From the NCBI RefSeq assembly GCF_021272345.1, contig NZ_JAJSDQ010000001.1:682001-746000 (forward strand): DNA of 64,000 bases, written 5' to 3'. Each line of letters starts with the position of its first letter. Position 1 is the stretch's first letter. The notes under the pieces were generated by a model that made no database searches, had not been told where the DNA came from, and worked only from the letters and a program-made list of their open reading frames with translations. Below are positions 19,468 to 28,498 of this stretch, in pieces. The DNA is from Ornithinimicrobium sediminis (lineage in GTDB: Bacteria; Actinomycetota; Actinomycetes; Actinomycetales; Dermatophilaceae). The position numbers and the translations under genes were made by a program.

Positions 19468-20210
19468 CGCGGCGGCCCCGTCCTGAGCAGGGCACGCGCC
19501 GCCTCCGGCTCGGTCTCGCCGACACCGTAGGAAGGACACAGCGCGGCGACCGGGCAGGCCCCGCAGGCGGGACGGCGGGCGTGGCAGGTGCGACGCCCGT
19601 GGAAGATCAGCACATGGGAGAGCTGGGTCCACTCCCGCGGCGGGAAGAGCGCACCGACCTCGTGCTCGACCTTGACCGGGTCCTCCAGGTCGGTCCACCC
19701 CAGCCGCCGCACGAGGCGGCCGAAGTGCGTGTCCACCGTGATGCCGGGCACCCCGAAGGCGTTGCCGAGCACGACGTTGGCGGTCTTGCGACCGACCCCC
19801 GGCAGGGTCACCAGGTCGCCGAGCCGGCCCGGCACCTCCCCGTCGAAGCGTTCCACGAGCGCCGCGCCCAGGCGCAGCAGGGACTCGGACTTGGCCCGGA
19901 AGAAGCCGGTCGGCTGGATGACCGCCTCCAGGTCCTCGCGGGCTGCACCTGCCAGTGCACGGGCGTCGGGGTAGCGCGCGAACAGCGTCGGGGTGACCCC
20001 GTTGACCCGCACGTCGGTGGTCTGCGCGGACAGCACCGTGGCCACGAGGAGCTGGTAGGGGTCGGCGAAGTCCAGCTCGCAGTGGGCATCCGGGTAGCGC
20101 TGCGCGAGGAGGCGGTAGGTCCGGCGCGCCCGACGCTTGAGGGCCAGCGCGGACTCGCCGGACACGTCGAGGGCACGGCGTGGGGGACGGGGTGCCGAAG
20201 GGGTCGTCAC
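19464..20210 (-). CDS. nth: Endonuclease III, base-excision repair glycosylase
   Basis: A 248-residue protein from GTG 20210; an in-frame start at 20240 would add ten basic residues. The helix-hairpin-helix [14 protein letters not shown] carries the catalytic lysine, and [15 protein letters not shown] carries the catalytic aspartate. The C-terminal C-x6-C-x2-C-x5-C ([17 protein letters not shown]) binds a 4Fe-4S cluster. It removes oxidised pyrimidines and nicks the abasic site. It is transcribed divergently from crp and coupled to the NUDIX gene. Confidence 0.95.
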   Translation of the reverse strand: MTTPSAPRPPRRALDVSGESALALKRRARRTYRLLAQRYPDAHCELDFADPYQLLVATVLSAQTTDVRVNGVTPTLFARYPDARALAGAAREDLEAVIQPTGFFRAKSESLLRLGAALVERFDGEVPGRLGDLVTLPGVGRKTANVVLGNAFGVPGITVDTHFGRLVRRLGWTDLEDPVKVEHEVGALFPPREWTQLSHVLIFHGRRTCHARRPACGACPVAALCPSYGVGETEPEAARALLRTGPPR

Positions 20211-20272
20211 GTCGGGCAGCCTACGTCGGCACGGCGACACACCCCTGCCTGATTCGTCACATTGGTGGCAGT

Positions 20273-20959
20273 ATGTCGAGCGTGGACAGTCAGATCGTGA
20301 TGAAAGCGCCCCTCTTCGCCGCCTTGGACGAGGACACTGCCGAGCGCCTGGTCACCTCGATGTCCCCACGCATGCTGGCGCGCGGGGAGCAGCTCTTCCA
20401 CGAGGGGGACCGTGGGGACTCGCTCTACGTCATCATCTCGGGCAAGGTGAAGCTCGGCCGGGCCAGCAGCGACGGACGGGAGAGCCTGCTGTCGGTGCTG
20501 GGGCCGGGCGAGATGTTCGGCGAGCTCAGCCTGTTCGACCCCGGCCCCCGCCTGACCAGCGCGACGGCGGTCTCCGACACCGAGCTCATCGGCCTGGACA
20601 ACAAGGACCTGCGGGCCTTCCTCGCCGACCACCCCGAGGTGGCGATGCAGATGTTGGCCGGCCTGGCCCGCCGTCTGCGGCGCACCAACGAGGGCCTGTC
20701 CGACCTGGTCTTCACGGACGTTCCCGGCCGGGTGGCCAAGGCGCTGCTCGACCTCGCGGGACGCTTCGGGCAGCCCGCCGAGGGTGGCGTCCGGGTCCGG
20801 CACGACCTCACCCAGGAGGAGCTGGCCCAGCTCGTCGGCGCCTCCCGCGAGACCGTCAACAAGGCCCTGGCCGACTTCGCCGGACGGGGCTGGCTCAGCC
20901 TGGGCGCCAAGTCGGTGACGCTCCTCGACCTCGACCGGCTGCGCCGCCGGGCTCGCTGA
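20273..20959 (+). CDS. crp: Crp/GlxR-type cyclic-AMP receptor protein
   Basis: A 228-residue global regulator. ATG 20273 gives the start [15 protein letters not shown] shared by actinobacterial Crp/GlxR proteins. The cyclic-nucleotide barrel holds [22 protein letters not shown] at about 77-98, where FGELSL and R-T-S-A form the phosphate-binding cassette for cAMP. The winged helix has [24 protein letters not shown] at about 173-196. The gene order nth - crp - MBL hydrolase matches mycobacteria (Rv3674c-Rv3677c). It probably controls carbon metabolism widely. Confidence 0.93.
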   Translation: MSSVDSQIVMKAPLFAALDEDTAERLVTSMSPRMLARGEQLFHEGDRGDSLYVIISGKVKLGRASSDGRESLLSVLGPGEMFGELSLFDPGPRLTSATAVSDTELIGLDNKDLRAFLADHPEVAMQMLAGLARRLRRTNEGLSDLVFTDVPGRVAKALLDLAGRFGQPAEGGVRVRHDLTQEELAQLVGASRETVNKALADFAGRGWLSLGAKSVTLLDLDRLRRRAR

Positions 20960-20969
20960 CGGCGCTCAC

Positions 20970-21794
20970 TCACCCCTCGTCGAGGTAGGCCAGCTGGGCG
21001 AGCACGCTGAGCCGTGCCGCCGGCCACACCTCGCGGGGCACGTCGGCATACACCGTGCGCACCACGAGGTCGGCGAGGTCCTCTCCCGCCTCCCGCGGGA
21101 CGTCGCCCACCCCACGGACGGCCTCGCGCACCTGGGCCAGGCGCTCACGGCGGTGCTCGAGGTAGTAGCGCACCGTGCCCTCCGCGTCGGGCACGACCGG
21201 GCCGTGCCCGGGCGCGATGCTCGTCACCTGACCACTGCCGGTGAGCCGCGACAGACGCTCCAGCGAGGCCAGGTATGCCGCGAGCTCGCCGTCCGGGTGG
21301 GCGACCACGGTGGTGCCTCGTCCGAGCACGGTGTCTCCGGTGAGCATCACCTGCTCACGGGGCAGCAGGAGACTGACGGAGTCGGCCGTGTGACCTGGGG
21401 TGGCCACCACCAGCAGCTCCAGCCCGCCGACCACCATGACCTCGCCGTCGGCCAGGTCGTCGTGCCCCCGGCCCGCCGCACGCACCGGGGCCCCGGTGAG
21501 CTCTGCGAACCGCGACGCGGACTCGGCGTGGTCGGCGTGGTGGTGCGTGAGCAGGACCAGGCCCACCCGGGCGCCGGCGGCGTCGACGTCGTGCAGGACC
21601 CGGGCCAGGTGACCCTCGTCGAGCGGCCCGGGGTCGACCACCACGGCCACGTCGGCACCAGGCTCGCGCAGCACCCAGGTGTTAGTGCCGTCGAGCGTCA
21701 TCGGTGAGGGGTTGGGGCACAGACGGCACCACGCCCGCTCGCCCCAGGCCCCGCCCTCCCAGGCCGGTGCCGTGCCGGCGGTGCCCGACCGCAC
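20970..21794 (-). CDS. Metallo-beta-lactamase-fold hydrolase
   Basis: A 274-residue protein with GTG start. THHHADH at 83-89 is the HxHxDH metal motif of the superfamily; LTGDTVLG carries the bridging aspartate, and APGHGPV a late histidine. It is a glyoxalase II/LACTB2-like branch often adjacent to crp in actinobacteria (Rv3677c). It may act as an RNA or thioester hydrolase; the substrate is not known. The start is 3 bases from the stop of the NUDIX gene upstream, so the two form one operon with RidA and DUF4177. Confidence 0.87.
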   Translation of the reverse strand: MRSGTAGTAPAWEGGAWGERAWCRLCPNPSPMTLDGTNTWVLREPGADVAVVVDPGPLDEGHLARVLHDVDAAGARVGLVLLTHHHADHAESASRFAELTGAPVRAAGRGHDDLADGEVMVVGGLELLVVATPGHTADSVSLLLPREQVMLTGDTVLGRGTTVVAHPDGELAAYLASLERLSRLTGSGQVTSIAPGHGPVVPDAEGTVRYYLEHRRERLAQVREAVRGVGDVPREAGEDLADLVVRTVYADVPREVWPAARLSVLAQLAYLDEG

Positions 21795-21797
21795 CGC

Positions 21798-22661
21798 TCA
21801 GCCCTCGTCCGGCGCGTCAAGGACCCCGTCGCCGTCGGCGTCCACGGGCGCGCGCATCCACAGCGACCCGGCGTGCTCGACGGGCCAGGGCTGGACCCTG
21901 CGCACCGGGCGGACCGAGCCCAGGAAGGAGGCGACCGACCCGGCGGCCACGAGCTGCTCGGCCAGCACCTGGGTGGGCGGCAGCATGTCCTCGTGTCCGG
22001 CGGCCTGCTCCGCCAGCATCTGCGCGGCCGGCACCCAGCGAGCCTGCGCCGCCTCGGTGGTGTGGCCGTCGGCCTCCTGCCCTTGCGGCATCGCCGCGGC
22101 GAAGAAGTGGGTGTCGTAGCGCCGGGGCTCACACACCGGCGTGACCCAGTGGCCCACGTGGCTCATCAGGTCGCTGCGCAGCACGAGTCCCCGTGCGGTG
22201 AGGAGCTCGGCGAAGGAGTGGCTGCGGGACAGCAGGCCCTGCCGGTCGGCGTGCCACGAGGGGTCGTCGAGCTCACCCACGAGGTCGTCGCCGTGCGGGC
22301 CGGCCAGTAGCACCCCGCACTCCTCGAAGAGCTCCCGCGCGGCCGCGAGGACCACCTGTCGGGCCTGCGGCTCCGGGAGGTGGAGGGCCCGTGCCCAGTG
22401 CTGGGCCGACGGTCCGGCCCACGGCGGGTCGGCGTCGGCGTCCCGGGGGTCGACACCGCCACCGGGGAAGGCCATGACGTCCGGCGCGAACGCCATGGTG
22501 GCGGCGCGGCGGAACGCGAAGACCTCGACCCCGTCGGCGCCGTCGCGCAGCAGCAGGACGCTGGCCGAGGGCCTGGCCTGCGGCGCCCCCCGCGAGGGGT
22601 CCGCGAGCCAGGCCCGCGCGGAGGCGACGAGCGGGCCCGGCATCGGGAAGTCCCGGTGCAC
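21798..22661 (-). CDS. NUDIX hydrolase (NUDT19-like)
   Basis: A 287-residue protein. GTG 22661 is chosen because a GAGGA site lies 7-8 bases before it and it avoids overlap with RidA; ATG 22643 is possible. It starts with an FPMPGPLVASARAWL stretch, then PSASVLLLRDG, MAFPGGGVDPRD and, later, AARELFEECGVLL, so the NUDIX box is split by a long insertion (about residues 80-125). This is the layout of NUDT19-type acyl-CoA diphosphatases. It belongs to the DUF4177 - RidA - NUDIX - MBL run. Confidence 0.85.
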   Translation of the reverse strand: MHRDFPMPGPLVASARAWLADPSRGAPQARPSASVLLLRDGADGVEVFAFRRAATMAFAPDVMAFPGGGVDPRDADADPPWAGPSAQHWARALHLPEPQARQVVLAAARELFEECGVLLAGPHGDDLVGELDDPSWHADRQGLLSRSHSFAELLTARGLVLRSDLMSHVGHWVTPVCEPRRYDTHFFAAAMPQGQEADGHTTEAAQARWVPAAQMLAEQAAGHEDMLPPTQVLAEQLVAAGSVASFLGSVRPVRRVQPWPVEHAGSLWMRAPVDADGDGVLDAPDEG

Positions 22662-22671
22662 CGCGTCGTCC

Positions 22672-23145
22672 TCAGCCGCGGACGGCGACGGTGATCTCCA
22701 CCTCGACCGGGGTGTCCATGGGCAGGACGGCGACCCCGACCGCGGAGCGGGCGTGCACGCCGGCCTCGCCGAATGCCTCACCCAGCAGCTCGCTGGCGCC
22801 GTTGATGACGCCGGGCTGCCCCGTGAAGGCCGGGTCGCTGGCCACGAAGCCCACGACCTTGACCACCCGGGTCACCCGGTCGAGGTCACCGACGACGGAC
22901 TTGACCGCAGCGATGGCGTTGAGCGCGCAGAGCCCGGCCAGCCGCTTGGCCTCGGCCGGGTCGACCAGGCCTGCACCCTCGCCGACCTTGCCGGTCGCCG
23001 GCAGCGTGCCGTCGACGAACGGCAGCTGGCCGGAGGTGAAGACCAGCTCTCCCTGCCGCATCGCCGGCACGTAGGCGGCCACGGGGGCCGCGACCTCCGG
23101 GACGCTGAAGCCCAGCGCCTGCAGGCGCTCCTCGACGGCGCTCAC
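22672..23145 (-). CDS. RidA-family protein
   Basis: A 157-residue protein with GTG start overlapping the DUF4177 stop (GTGA). It has the YjgF/RidA pattern: GELVFTSGQLPFVDG near residue 35, LCALNAIAAVKSVVGDLDRVTRVVKVVGFVAS in the middle, and AVGVAVLPMDTPVEVEITV at the end. The conserved arginine before the final strand of canonical RidA enzymes (RxxVxxxxLPxxxxVE) is present here as ARSAVGVAVLP. RidA deaminates reactive enamines and imines. It corresponds to Rv3678c by gene order. Confidence 0.9.
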   Translation of the reverse strand: MSAVEERLQALGFSVPEVAAPVAAYVPAMRQGELVFTSGQLPFVDGTLPATGKVGEGAGLVDPAEAKRLAGLCALNAIAAVKSVVGDLDRVTRVVKVVGFVASDPAFTGQPGVINGASELLGEAFGEAGVHARSAVGVAVLPMDTPVEVEITVAVRG

Positions 23146-23300
23146 GACGTCTCCCGCTTGAGGTAGGCGACGAGGTTGGACCCGCCGTCCGGGCCGGGCA
23201 CGACCTGGACCAGCTCCCACCCCTCGGAGCCCCACTGGTCGAGGATCTGCTTGGTCGCGTGGATGATCAACGGCACTGTTGCGTATTCCCATGAAGCCAT
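23142..23300 (-). CDS. DUF4177 small protein
   Basis: A 52-residue protein read from ATG 23300. It begins MASWEYATVPLIIHATKQIL and continues with DQWGSEGWELVQVV, PGPDGGSNLVAYLKR. The WEYxTxPL and GxEGWELVxVV patterns are diagnostic of DUF4177. The stop overlaps the RidA start (GTGA). The same small gene sits before RidA in mycobacteria (Rv3678A). The function is unknown. Confidence 0.85.
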   Translation of the reverse strand: MASWEYATVPLIIHATKQILDQWGSEGWELVQVVPGPDGGSNLVAYLKRETS

Positions 23301-23342
23301 GGGGCGACTCTAGCCCCGTCGCACAGACGTCGGGGCGGCCGG

Positions 23343-24605
23343 TCAGCGCAGCGGGTCGAAGGCGGCCAGCTCCGGAGCGGCGACACCCGAGACGATCCGG
23401 TCCGCGAGCAGCCGCGCCGTGGCCGGCCCGTGGCACATCCCCCACATGCCGTGCCCACCGTGCACCCACACCCCGGGGGCGCGGACGGGGCCGACGAGCG
23501 GCAGACCGTCGACCGTGACCGGTCTGGACCCGACCCACTCCTCCCGGCGGCGGTCGAGGTCCAGCCCCTGGAACAGCGGCCGCGCCGCCGCGACGATGGC
23601 GTCGATGCGCGCCGGCTGCAGCGGGGCGTCTGGCGGGCGGAACTCCATCGTGCCGCCCAGACGCAGCCGGTCGCCCAGGGGCGAGGCGACGACCCGCTGG
23701 TGGGGGAAGTACACAGGCACCTCGACCCGCTCCCCCTCCGGCTGGTCGAGGGCGAAGGAGTAGCCGCGCCCGGCGCGCAGCGGCACCCGCACGCCGTAGC
23801 CACGCGCGAGCTCGGGCAGCCAGGCACCACTGGCCAGCACCACCGCGTCGGCGCAGACCGGGGTGCCCCCCAGCACGTCGACGGCGATGCCACCCGGGCC
23901 GTGGCGCAGCCGCCGCACCTCGGCGCCGACCCGCACGTCGCCACCGCGGTCACGCACCACGCGGGCTAGGGCCGCGACATACCTGCCCGGGTCGACCGTG
24001 CGCTGGCCGTCGATGCGCACCGCCCTGCGCACCCGCGCCGACAGCGTCGGGGCCAGCGCGTGCAGCGCCGCGGCGTCGATGTCGTGCGCGTCGAGCTGCT
24101 GACCGGCAGCGCGCACCAGCTCGAACTCGTGCAGCAGGCCCTCGGCGTGCTCGGGCTCGGTGAACGCGGCCATGATCGGGCGGGCGCGGCTGCGGACGTC
24201 CTCCGGCAGCGAGGCGTCCAGCACGTCGTAGGCCGCGAGCGCCTGACGGTTGACCGGCACCAGGGCGGCCATCGTCCTCCGCCAGGTGGGCATCGTGCAG
24301 CGCACGGCGAACCTCAGCAGGAAGGACCACAGGCCGGGGTCGGGGGAGGCGGGGATGTGCAGGGGCGCCGCGGGGTCGGTGAGGGCGGTGAGCCCGTGCC
24401 GCAGCACCGAGGGCTCCGCCAGCGGGATGGCCAGACCCGGCGTGATCCAGCCGGCGTTGCCCCAGGACGCACCGGCGGCCACCGCGGAGCGCTCGAGCAC
24501 GGTGACCTCGACCCCGTGGTCCTGCAGGAACCACGCGGTCGACAGTCCGGCGATCCCTGCTCCGACCACCACGACGTGACGGGGGGCTGCGGGTCCGTGA
24601 GCCAT
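23343..24605 (-). CDS. FAD-dependent D-amino-acid dehydrogenase/oxidase (DadA-like)
   Basis: A 420-residue protein from ATG 24605. The dinucleotide fold VVVGAGIAGLSTAWFL lies near the N-terminus, followed by VTVLER and the DadA-like ASWGNAGWITPGLAIPLAEP. The C-terminus has a second FAD contact, PLVGPVRAPGVWVHGGHGMWGM. These are DAO-family features. It probably oxidises D-amino acids or related amines at the membrane. It lies where mycobacteria have the ArsA-like ATPase pair and whiB4, so this part of the block is replaced here. Confidence 0.87.
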   Translation of the reverse strand: MAHGPAAPRHVVVVGAGIAGLSTAWFLQDHGVEVTVLERSAVAAGASWGNAGWITPGLAIPLAEPSVLRHGLTALTDPAAPLHIPASPDPGLWSFLLRFAVRCTMPTWRRTMAALVPVNRQALAAYDVLDASLPEDVRSRARPIMAAFTEPEHAEGLLHEFELVRAAGQQLDAHDIDAAALHALAPTLSARVRRAVRIDGQRTVDPGRYVAALARVVRDRGGDVRVGAEVRRLRHGPGGIAVDVLGGTPVCADAVVLASGAWLPELARGYGVRVPLRAGRGYSFALDQPEGERVEVPVYFPHQRVVASPLGDRLRLGGTMEFRPPDAPLQPARIDAIVAAARPLFQGLDLDRRREEWVGSRPVTVDGLPLVGPVRAPGVWVHGGHGMWGMCHGPATARLLADRIVSGVAAPELAAFDPLR

Positions 24606-24669
24606 GCCGCGGACGCTACCAGCGCGGGCTGGCCTTGCCCCGCCGGCCCGGCCGGGGTGGACTGTGCCG

Positions 24670-25455
24670 ATGACCGAGCCCGAGGACGTCCTCACCCGCC
24701 CCGCTCCCCCACCCAGCCGCAGCGTCCACTACGGCCCGGGCGAGCACGAGGTGTACGACGTCCACGACCCGGGCCCCGGCACCGAGGCGTCGGGGGTCTG
24801 CGTGGTCCTGGTGCACGGAGGGTTCTGGCGTGCACGCCACGACCGCACCCACCTGCACGCGCTCGCGGCCGGGCTGGCCGGACGAGGTCACCGGGCGGTG
24901 CTGGTGGAGTACCGCCGCACGGGGATGCCGGGAGGCGGCTGGCCGGGCACCGGTCTGGACGTGGCGCGGGCGGTCCAGGTCGCCCGTGCCGCGGAGGCGG
25001 GTCCGGACACCCCCGTGGTGCTCGTGGGCCACTCCGCCGGTGGCCACCTGGCACTGTGGGCCGCCCACCAGCCCGCCGCGCAGGGCGTCCGTGGCGTGCT
25101 GTCGCTGGCCGGCTGCGTCGACCTGGCCCTGGTCGCGCAGCTCGGGCTGGGTGACGGCGCGGCACAGGCGCTGCTGTCCGGCATACCCGAGGAGCGCACC
25201 GCGATGCGTGAGGCAGCCGACCCGGCCCGCCTCGGCTCGTGCCCGGTGCCGGTGCGGCTGGTCCACGGCACCGAGGACACCGAGGTGCCGGTGGAGGTCT
25301 CCCGCTCGTGGTGGGCCGCCGCCGGACGGCCGGGCACCGACATGCTGACGCTGGTCGAGGGCGCCGGGCACTACGACCTGGTCGACCCGCGCTCACCGGC
25401 GTTCGACGTCGTGGAGCGTGTCGTCGTTGACCTCGCACTCAGGCTCGCCCCGTAA
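24670..25455 (+). CDS. Alpha/beta hydrolase, kynurenine-formamidase-like
   Basis: A 261-residue protein from ATG 24670. VVLVHGGFWRARHDR carries the HGGFW oxyanion motif of the carboxylesterase/formamidase branch (about residues 42-56); VVLVGHSAGGHLALW (about 116-130) holds the nucleophilic serine. An aspartate (GTEDTEVP) and histidine (GAGHYDLVDP) complete the triad. The exact substrate is open. It ends 10 bases before the PBP gene, so cotranscription is likely. Confidence 0.85.
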   Translation: MTEPEDVLTRPAPPPSRSVHYGPGEHEVYDVHDPGPGTEASGVCVVLVHGGFWRARHDRTHLHALAAGLAGRGHRAVLVEYRRTGMPGGGWPGTGLDVARAVQVARAAEAGPDTPVVLVGHSAGGHLALWAAHQPAAQGVRGVLSLAGCVDLALVAQLGLGDGAAQALLSGIPEERTAMREAADPARLGSCPVPVRLVHGTEDTEVPVEVSRSWWAAAGRPGTDMLTLVEGAGHYDLVDPRSPAFDVVERVVVDLALRLAP

Positions 25456-25465
25456 TGTGGTAGTT

Positions 25466-27925
25466 ATGCGGACTGCCACGACCTTGGCCAAGGTGACCTC
25501 CCTGCTCGGGGCCTTCCTGGCCATCTCGGTGCTCATGGGTCTGATCGGGGCCGGCCTCCTGCTGCCCCTCGTCGGGTCCGCCGGGTCGGCGGCACGCGAG
25601 GGCGTCGGCATGTTCGAGGAGCTGCCCGGCGACCTCGAGTCCAACCCCCTGGCACAGCAGTCGCGCATCGAGGCGGCCAACGGCGACCTCATCGCCACGC
25701 CTGCCCAGGAGAACCGCATCATCGTCGAGCTCGACCAGATCGCCGAGGTGATGCAGCTCGCCCAGGTCGCGATCGAGGACGAGCGCTACTACGAGCACGG
25801 CGGTGTCGACCTGCAGGGCCTCGGCCGGGCGTTCGTGACGAACGCGACCACCGACGACACCCAGGGTGGCTCCACGCTGACCCAGCAGTACGTCAAGCTC
25901 TCGCTGCAGGAGGAGGCCCGGCAGAAGGGCGACAGCGACGCCCTGGTCGCGCTGCAGGCCCGCAGCGGGATCGACGGCTACGTCCGCAAGCTGCGCGAGA
26001 TGAAGTACGCCGTCACGCTCGAGGACCGGCTGACCAAGGACGAGATCCTCGAGGGCTACCTCAACCTGGCCTACTACGGCGACCGCACCTACGGCGTCGA
26101 GGCGGCGGCCCGGCACTACTTCGGGGTGCGGGCCAGCGAGCTGAACCTGCCGCAGGCTGCGCTCCTCGCCGGTGTCGTCCGGGCACCCGGCGTGACCGAC
26201 CCGGTCAACAACCCCGAGGCAGCCGTCGCCCGCCGCAACGTCGTGCTGGACCGGATGTACGACAACGAGATGATCTCGGAGAAGGCCTACCGCGAGGCTC
26301 GCGAGTCGGAGCTGGAGCTCAACCTGCGCGACAGCCAGCGCTCCTGCCTCAACTCCGCCCACCCCTACTTCTGCGACTACGTCACGGAGTGGCTGCTGCA
26401 GAGCGACGCCCTCGGTGCCACGCGGGACGAGCGCGAGGCCAAGCTCACCACCGGTGGCCTGACGATCACCACCACCCTCGACCCGGAGCTGTCGCAGCTC
26501 GTCCGGGAGACCACCCGCGAGTTCACCCCCCAGGAGAACGAGTACCTCCTGGGCAGTGCCGTGGCGATGGTCGAGCCGGGGACCGGCAAGGTGCTGGCCA
26601 TCGGCCAGTCCTCCGACTACGCCCTGCAGGAGTCGGAGGACCGGCTGACCGCGACCTCGGTCAACTGGAGCGTCGACGGACGCTACGGGGGCAGCTCGGG
26701 CTTCCACATCGGCTCGATCGCGAAGGCCTTCAGCATCATCGCCGCCCTGGAGCGGGGCACCCCGGTGGAGACGAACCTGGCGATCCGCGAGCCGGAGACC
26801 GTGGACTCCACCGGGGCCTGGCTGGAGAACCCGGACGACCCGGTGACCAGCCCCGAGGGCAGCACCCACCCCGCCGGCATCTTCTTCCCCGAGGACTTCG
26901 AGAGCGAGTGCACGATCGGCACCGACTACTGGAGCGTGCGCAACGCGGAGGACGCCAACCACGACCCGCTCATCAGCCTGCGCCGGGCGACCGCCGCCTC
27001 GGTCAACACCGCCTTCGCGACCATGGCCACCCAGGTCGGCACCTGCAACATCCGCGACACGATGAGCAAGATGGGTCTCACCAGCGCCGACGGTGACGCG
27101 TTCGGTGCGGGCGGGGCCGGGGTGCCCCCCACGTTCGTCCTCGGGTCCGACAACGCCAGCCCGCTCACCGTGGCCAACTCCTACGCGACGATCGCCTCCG
27201 GCGGCCTCTACTGCCCGCCGGTGCCCGTCGAGCAGATCGTCGACTCCAACGGTGAGGAGATCCCGATCCCGGTGCAGGAGTGCGAGCAGGTCATCGACGA
27301 GGACGTGGCCGCCGGCGCCGCCGAGCTCATGCAGGAGGTGGTGAGCCTCAACGGCTCCGGCTTCCGTGCCGTGCTGGACAGCGGCCAGCCCGCCGGGGGC
27401 AAGACCGGCACCGCGGACGAGTCCAAGCACACCTGGTTCGCCGGCTACACCCCGCAGGTCTCCACGGCGGTCTGGATCGGCTCACCGGGCGAGAAGTACG
27501 ACGGCAACCTGCGTGACATCAGGCTGGGTGACTACAACGTCGAGGGCCAGCTCTACGGCTCCAAGCTCGCCGCTCCGATGTGGAAGGTGCTCATGGAGGA
27601 CGCGCTGCAGGGCGTGGACGTCCAGCAGTTCGACGAGCCCTCCCAGACCATGCTCGAGGGCGAGCAGCGCACCGTGCCGGACGTCAGTGGCCTGCAGGTG
27701 GACGAGGCCCAGGACGAGCTGGCCGACGCAGGGCTCGCCGGGACGGCGATCCGGGTGGCCTCCGGGTCGCCCGAGGGCACGGTGCTCTACACCTCCCCCG
27801 GCGCCGGCTCACGGACCCGGTCGGGCGACCCCCTCGAGATCTTCGTCTCGGGCGGGCAGAACGCCCCGCCCCCCAGCAGCCTCGGTGAGGGCGGCGGCAC
27901 CGGGGCCGGCAACGGCAACGGCTGA
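25466..27925 (+). CDS. ponA2: Bifunctional class A penicillin-binding protein with PASTA domain (PonA2-like)
   Basis: An 819-residue protein. ATG 25466 places one N-terminal membrane anchor at about 12-36. The GT51 glycosyltransferase domain carries EDERYYEH at 104-111 and GGSTLTQQ at 134-141. The transpeptidase domain has S417-x-x-K420, S512-V-N514 and K646-T-G-T649. A PASTA repeat (TVPDVSGLQVDEAQDELADAGL) and a Gly/Asn tail end the protein. It polymerises and cross-links peptidoglycan on the outer face of the membrane. It is followed, as in mycobacteria, by a metallophosphoesterase gene, with yqeY between. Start choice is supported by the signal anchor rather than by a clear ribosome site. 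Confidence 0.95.
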   Translation: MRTATTLAKVTSLLGAFLAISVLMGLIGAGLLLPLVGSAGSAAREGVGMFEELPGDLESNPLAQQSRIEAANGDLIATPAQENRIIVELDQIAEVMQLAQVAIEDERYYEHGGVDLQGLGRAFVTNATTDDTQGGSTLTQQYVKLSLQEEARQKGDSDALVALQARSGIDGYVRKLREMKYAVTLEDRLTKDEILEGYLNLAYYGDRTYGVEAAARHYFGVRASELNLPQAALLAGVVRAPGVTDPVNNPEAAVARRNVVLDRMYDNEMISEKAYREARESELELNLRDSQRSCLNSAHPYFCDYVTEWLLQSDALGATRDEREAKLTTGGLTITTTLDPELSQLVRETTREFTPQENEYLLGSAVAMVEPGTGKVLAIGQSSDYALQESEDRLTATSVNWSVDGRYGGSSGFHIGSIAKAFSIIAALERGTPVETNLAIREPETVDSTGAWLENPDDPVTSPEGSTHPAGIFFPEDFESECTIGTDYWSVRNAEDANHDPLISLRRATAASVNTAFATMATQVGTCNIRDTMSKMGLTSADGDAFGAGGAGVPPTFVLGSDNASPLTVANSYATIASGGLYCPPVPVEQIVDSNGEEIPIPVQECEQVIDEDVAAGAAELMQEVVSLNGSGFRAVLDSGQPAGGKTGTADESKHTWFAGYTPQVSTAVWIGSPGEKYDGNLRDIRLGDYNVEGQLYGSKLAAPMWKVLMEDALQGVDVQQFDEPSQTMLEGEQRTVPDVSGLQVDEAQDELADAGLAGTAIRVASGSPEGTVLYTSPGAGSRTRSGDPLEIFVSGGQNAPPPSSLGEGGGTGAGNGNG

Positions 27926-27968
27926 GCCGACGACCCGGGTGCTGAGCCGTCGGTGCTGAGCCGGCGCC

Positions 27969-28436
27969 TCAGGCCTGCAGCGCCCGTCGCACGGCGGCGG
28001 CGACCCGGCCGCCTTCCGCCTGGCCGGCCACCCGCGGCTGGAGCACCTTCATGACCTGGCCCATCTGCTGCATACCGCTCGCGCCGACCTCGGTCACGGC
28101 CTCGGCCGCCATCCGGTCGAGGGTGGCGTCGTCCAGCTGGGCCGGCAGGTAGGCCTCCAGCACGGCCAGCTCGGCCTCCTCCCGCGCGGCCAGCTCGGGG
28201 CGGCCAGCGTCCGTGTAGGCCGTGGCGGCCTCCCGGCGGCGCTTGGCCTCCTTGGTCAGCACGCCGATGACGTCGGCATCGCTCAGCTCGCGGTGCGCCT
28301 TGCCGGCGACCTCCTCGTTGGTGACCGAGGTGAGCGCCATGCGCAGGGTCCCGGACCGGACCTTGTCCTGCTCGCGGATGGCGGTGTGCAGGTCGTGCTG
28401 GAGGGTGGCCTTGAGGCCGGGCGTCGTGTCGGTCAT
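27969..28436 (-). CDS. GatB/YqeY domain-containing protein
   Basis: A 155-residue protein from ATG 28436 (28445 is an alternative). The sequence LKATLQHDLHTAIREQDKVRSGTLRMALTSVTNEEV at the start and GMQQMGQVMKVLQPRVAGQAEGGRVAAAVRRAL at the end are typical of YqeY, a single-domain protein related to the tRNA-binding tail of GatB. It may aid amidotransferase or tRNA metabolism; the exact role is unproven. It faces the PBP gene convergently and the phosphoesterase gene divergently. Confidence 0.9.
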   Translation of the reverse strand: MTDTTPGLKATLQHDLHTAIREQDKVRSGTLRMALTSVTNEEVAGKAHRELSDADVIGVLTKEAKRRREAATAYTDAGRPELAAREEAELAVLEAYLPAQLDDATLDRMAAEAVTEVGASGMQQMGQVMKVLQPRVAGQAEGGRVAAAVRRALQA

Positions 28437-28498
28437 GGGCGCCATGATCTCACCGACCGGGCTGGGTCCACCCACCGTTGTGCTGGCAGGATCACCGC

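Noticed and set aside
20221-20272. Crp-type operator upstream of crp (TCACA at 20257-20261)
   Set aside because: Only the right half-site matches; the left half TGCCT fits TGTGA poorly.
25439-27430. 663-codon minus-strand frame opposite the PonA2-type gene
   Set aside because: It is the antisense of a gene with all PBP motifs; the translated sequence is a Leu/Val/Gly/Asp shadow with no recognisable fold.
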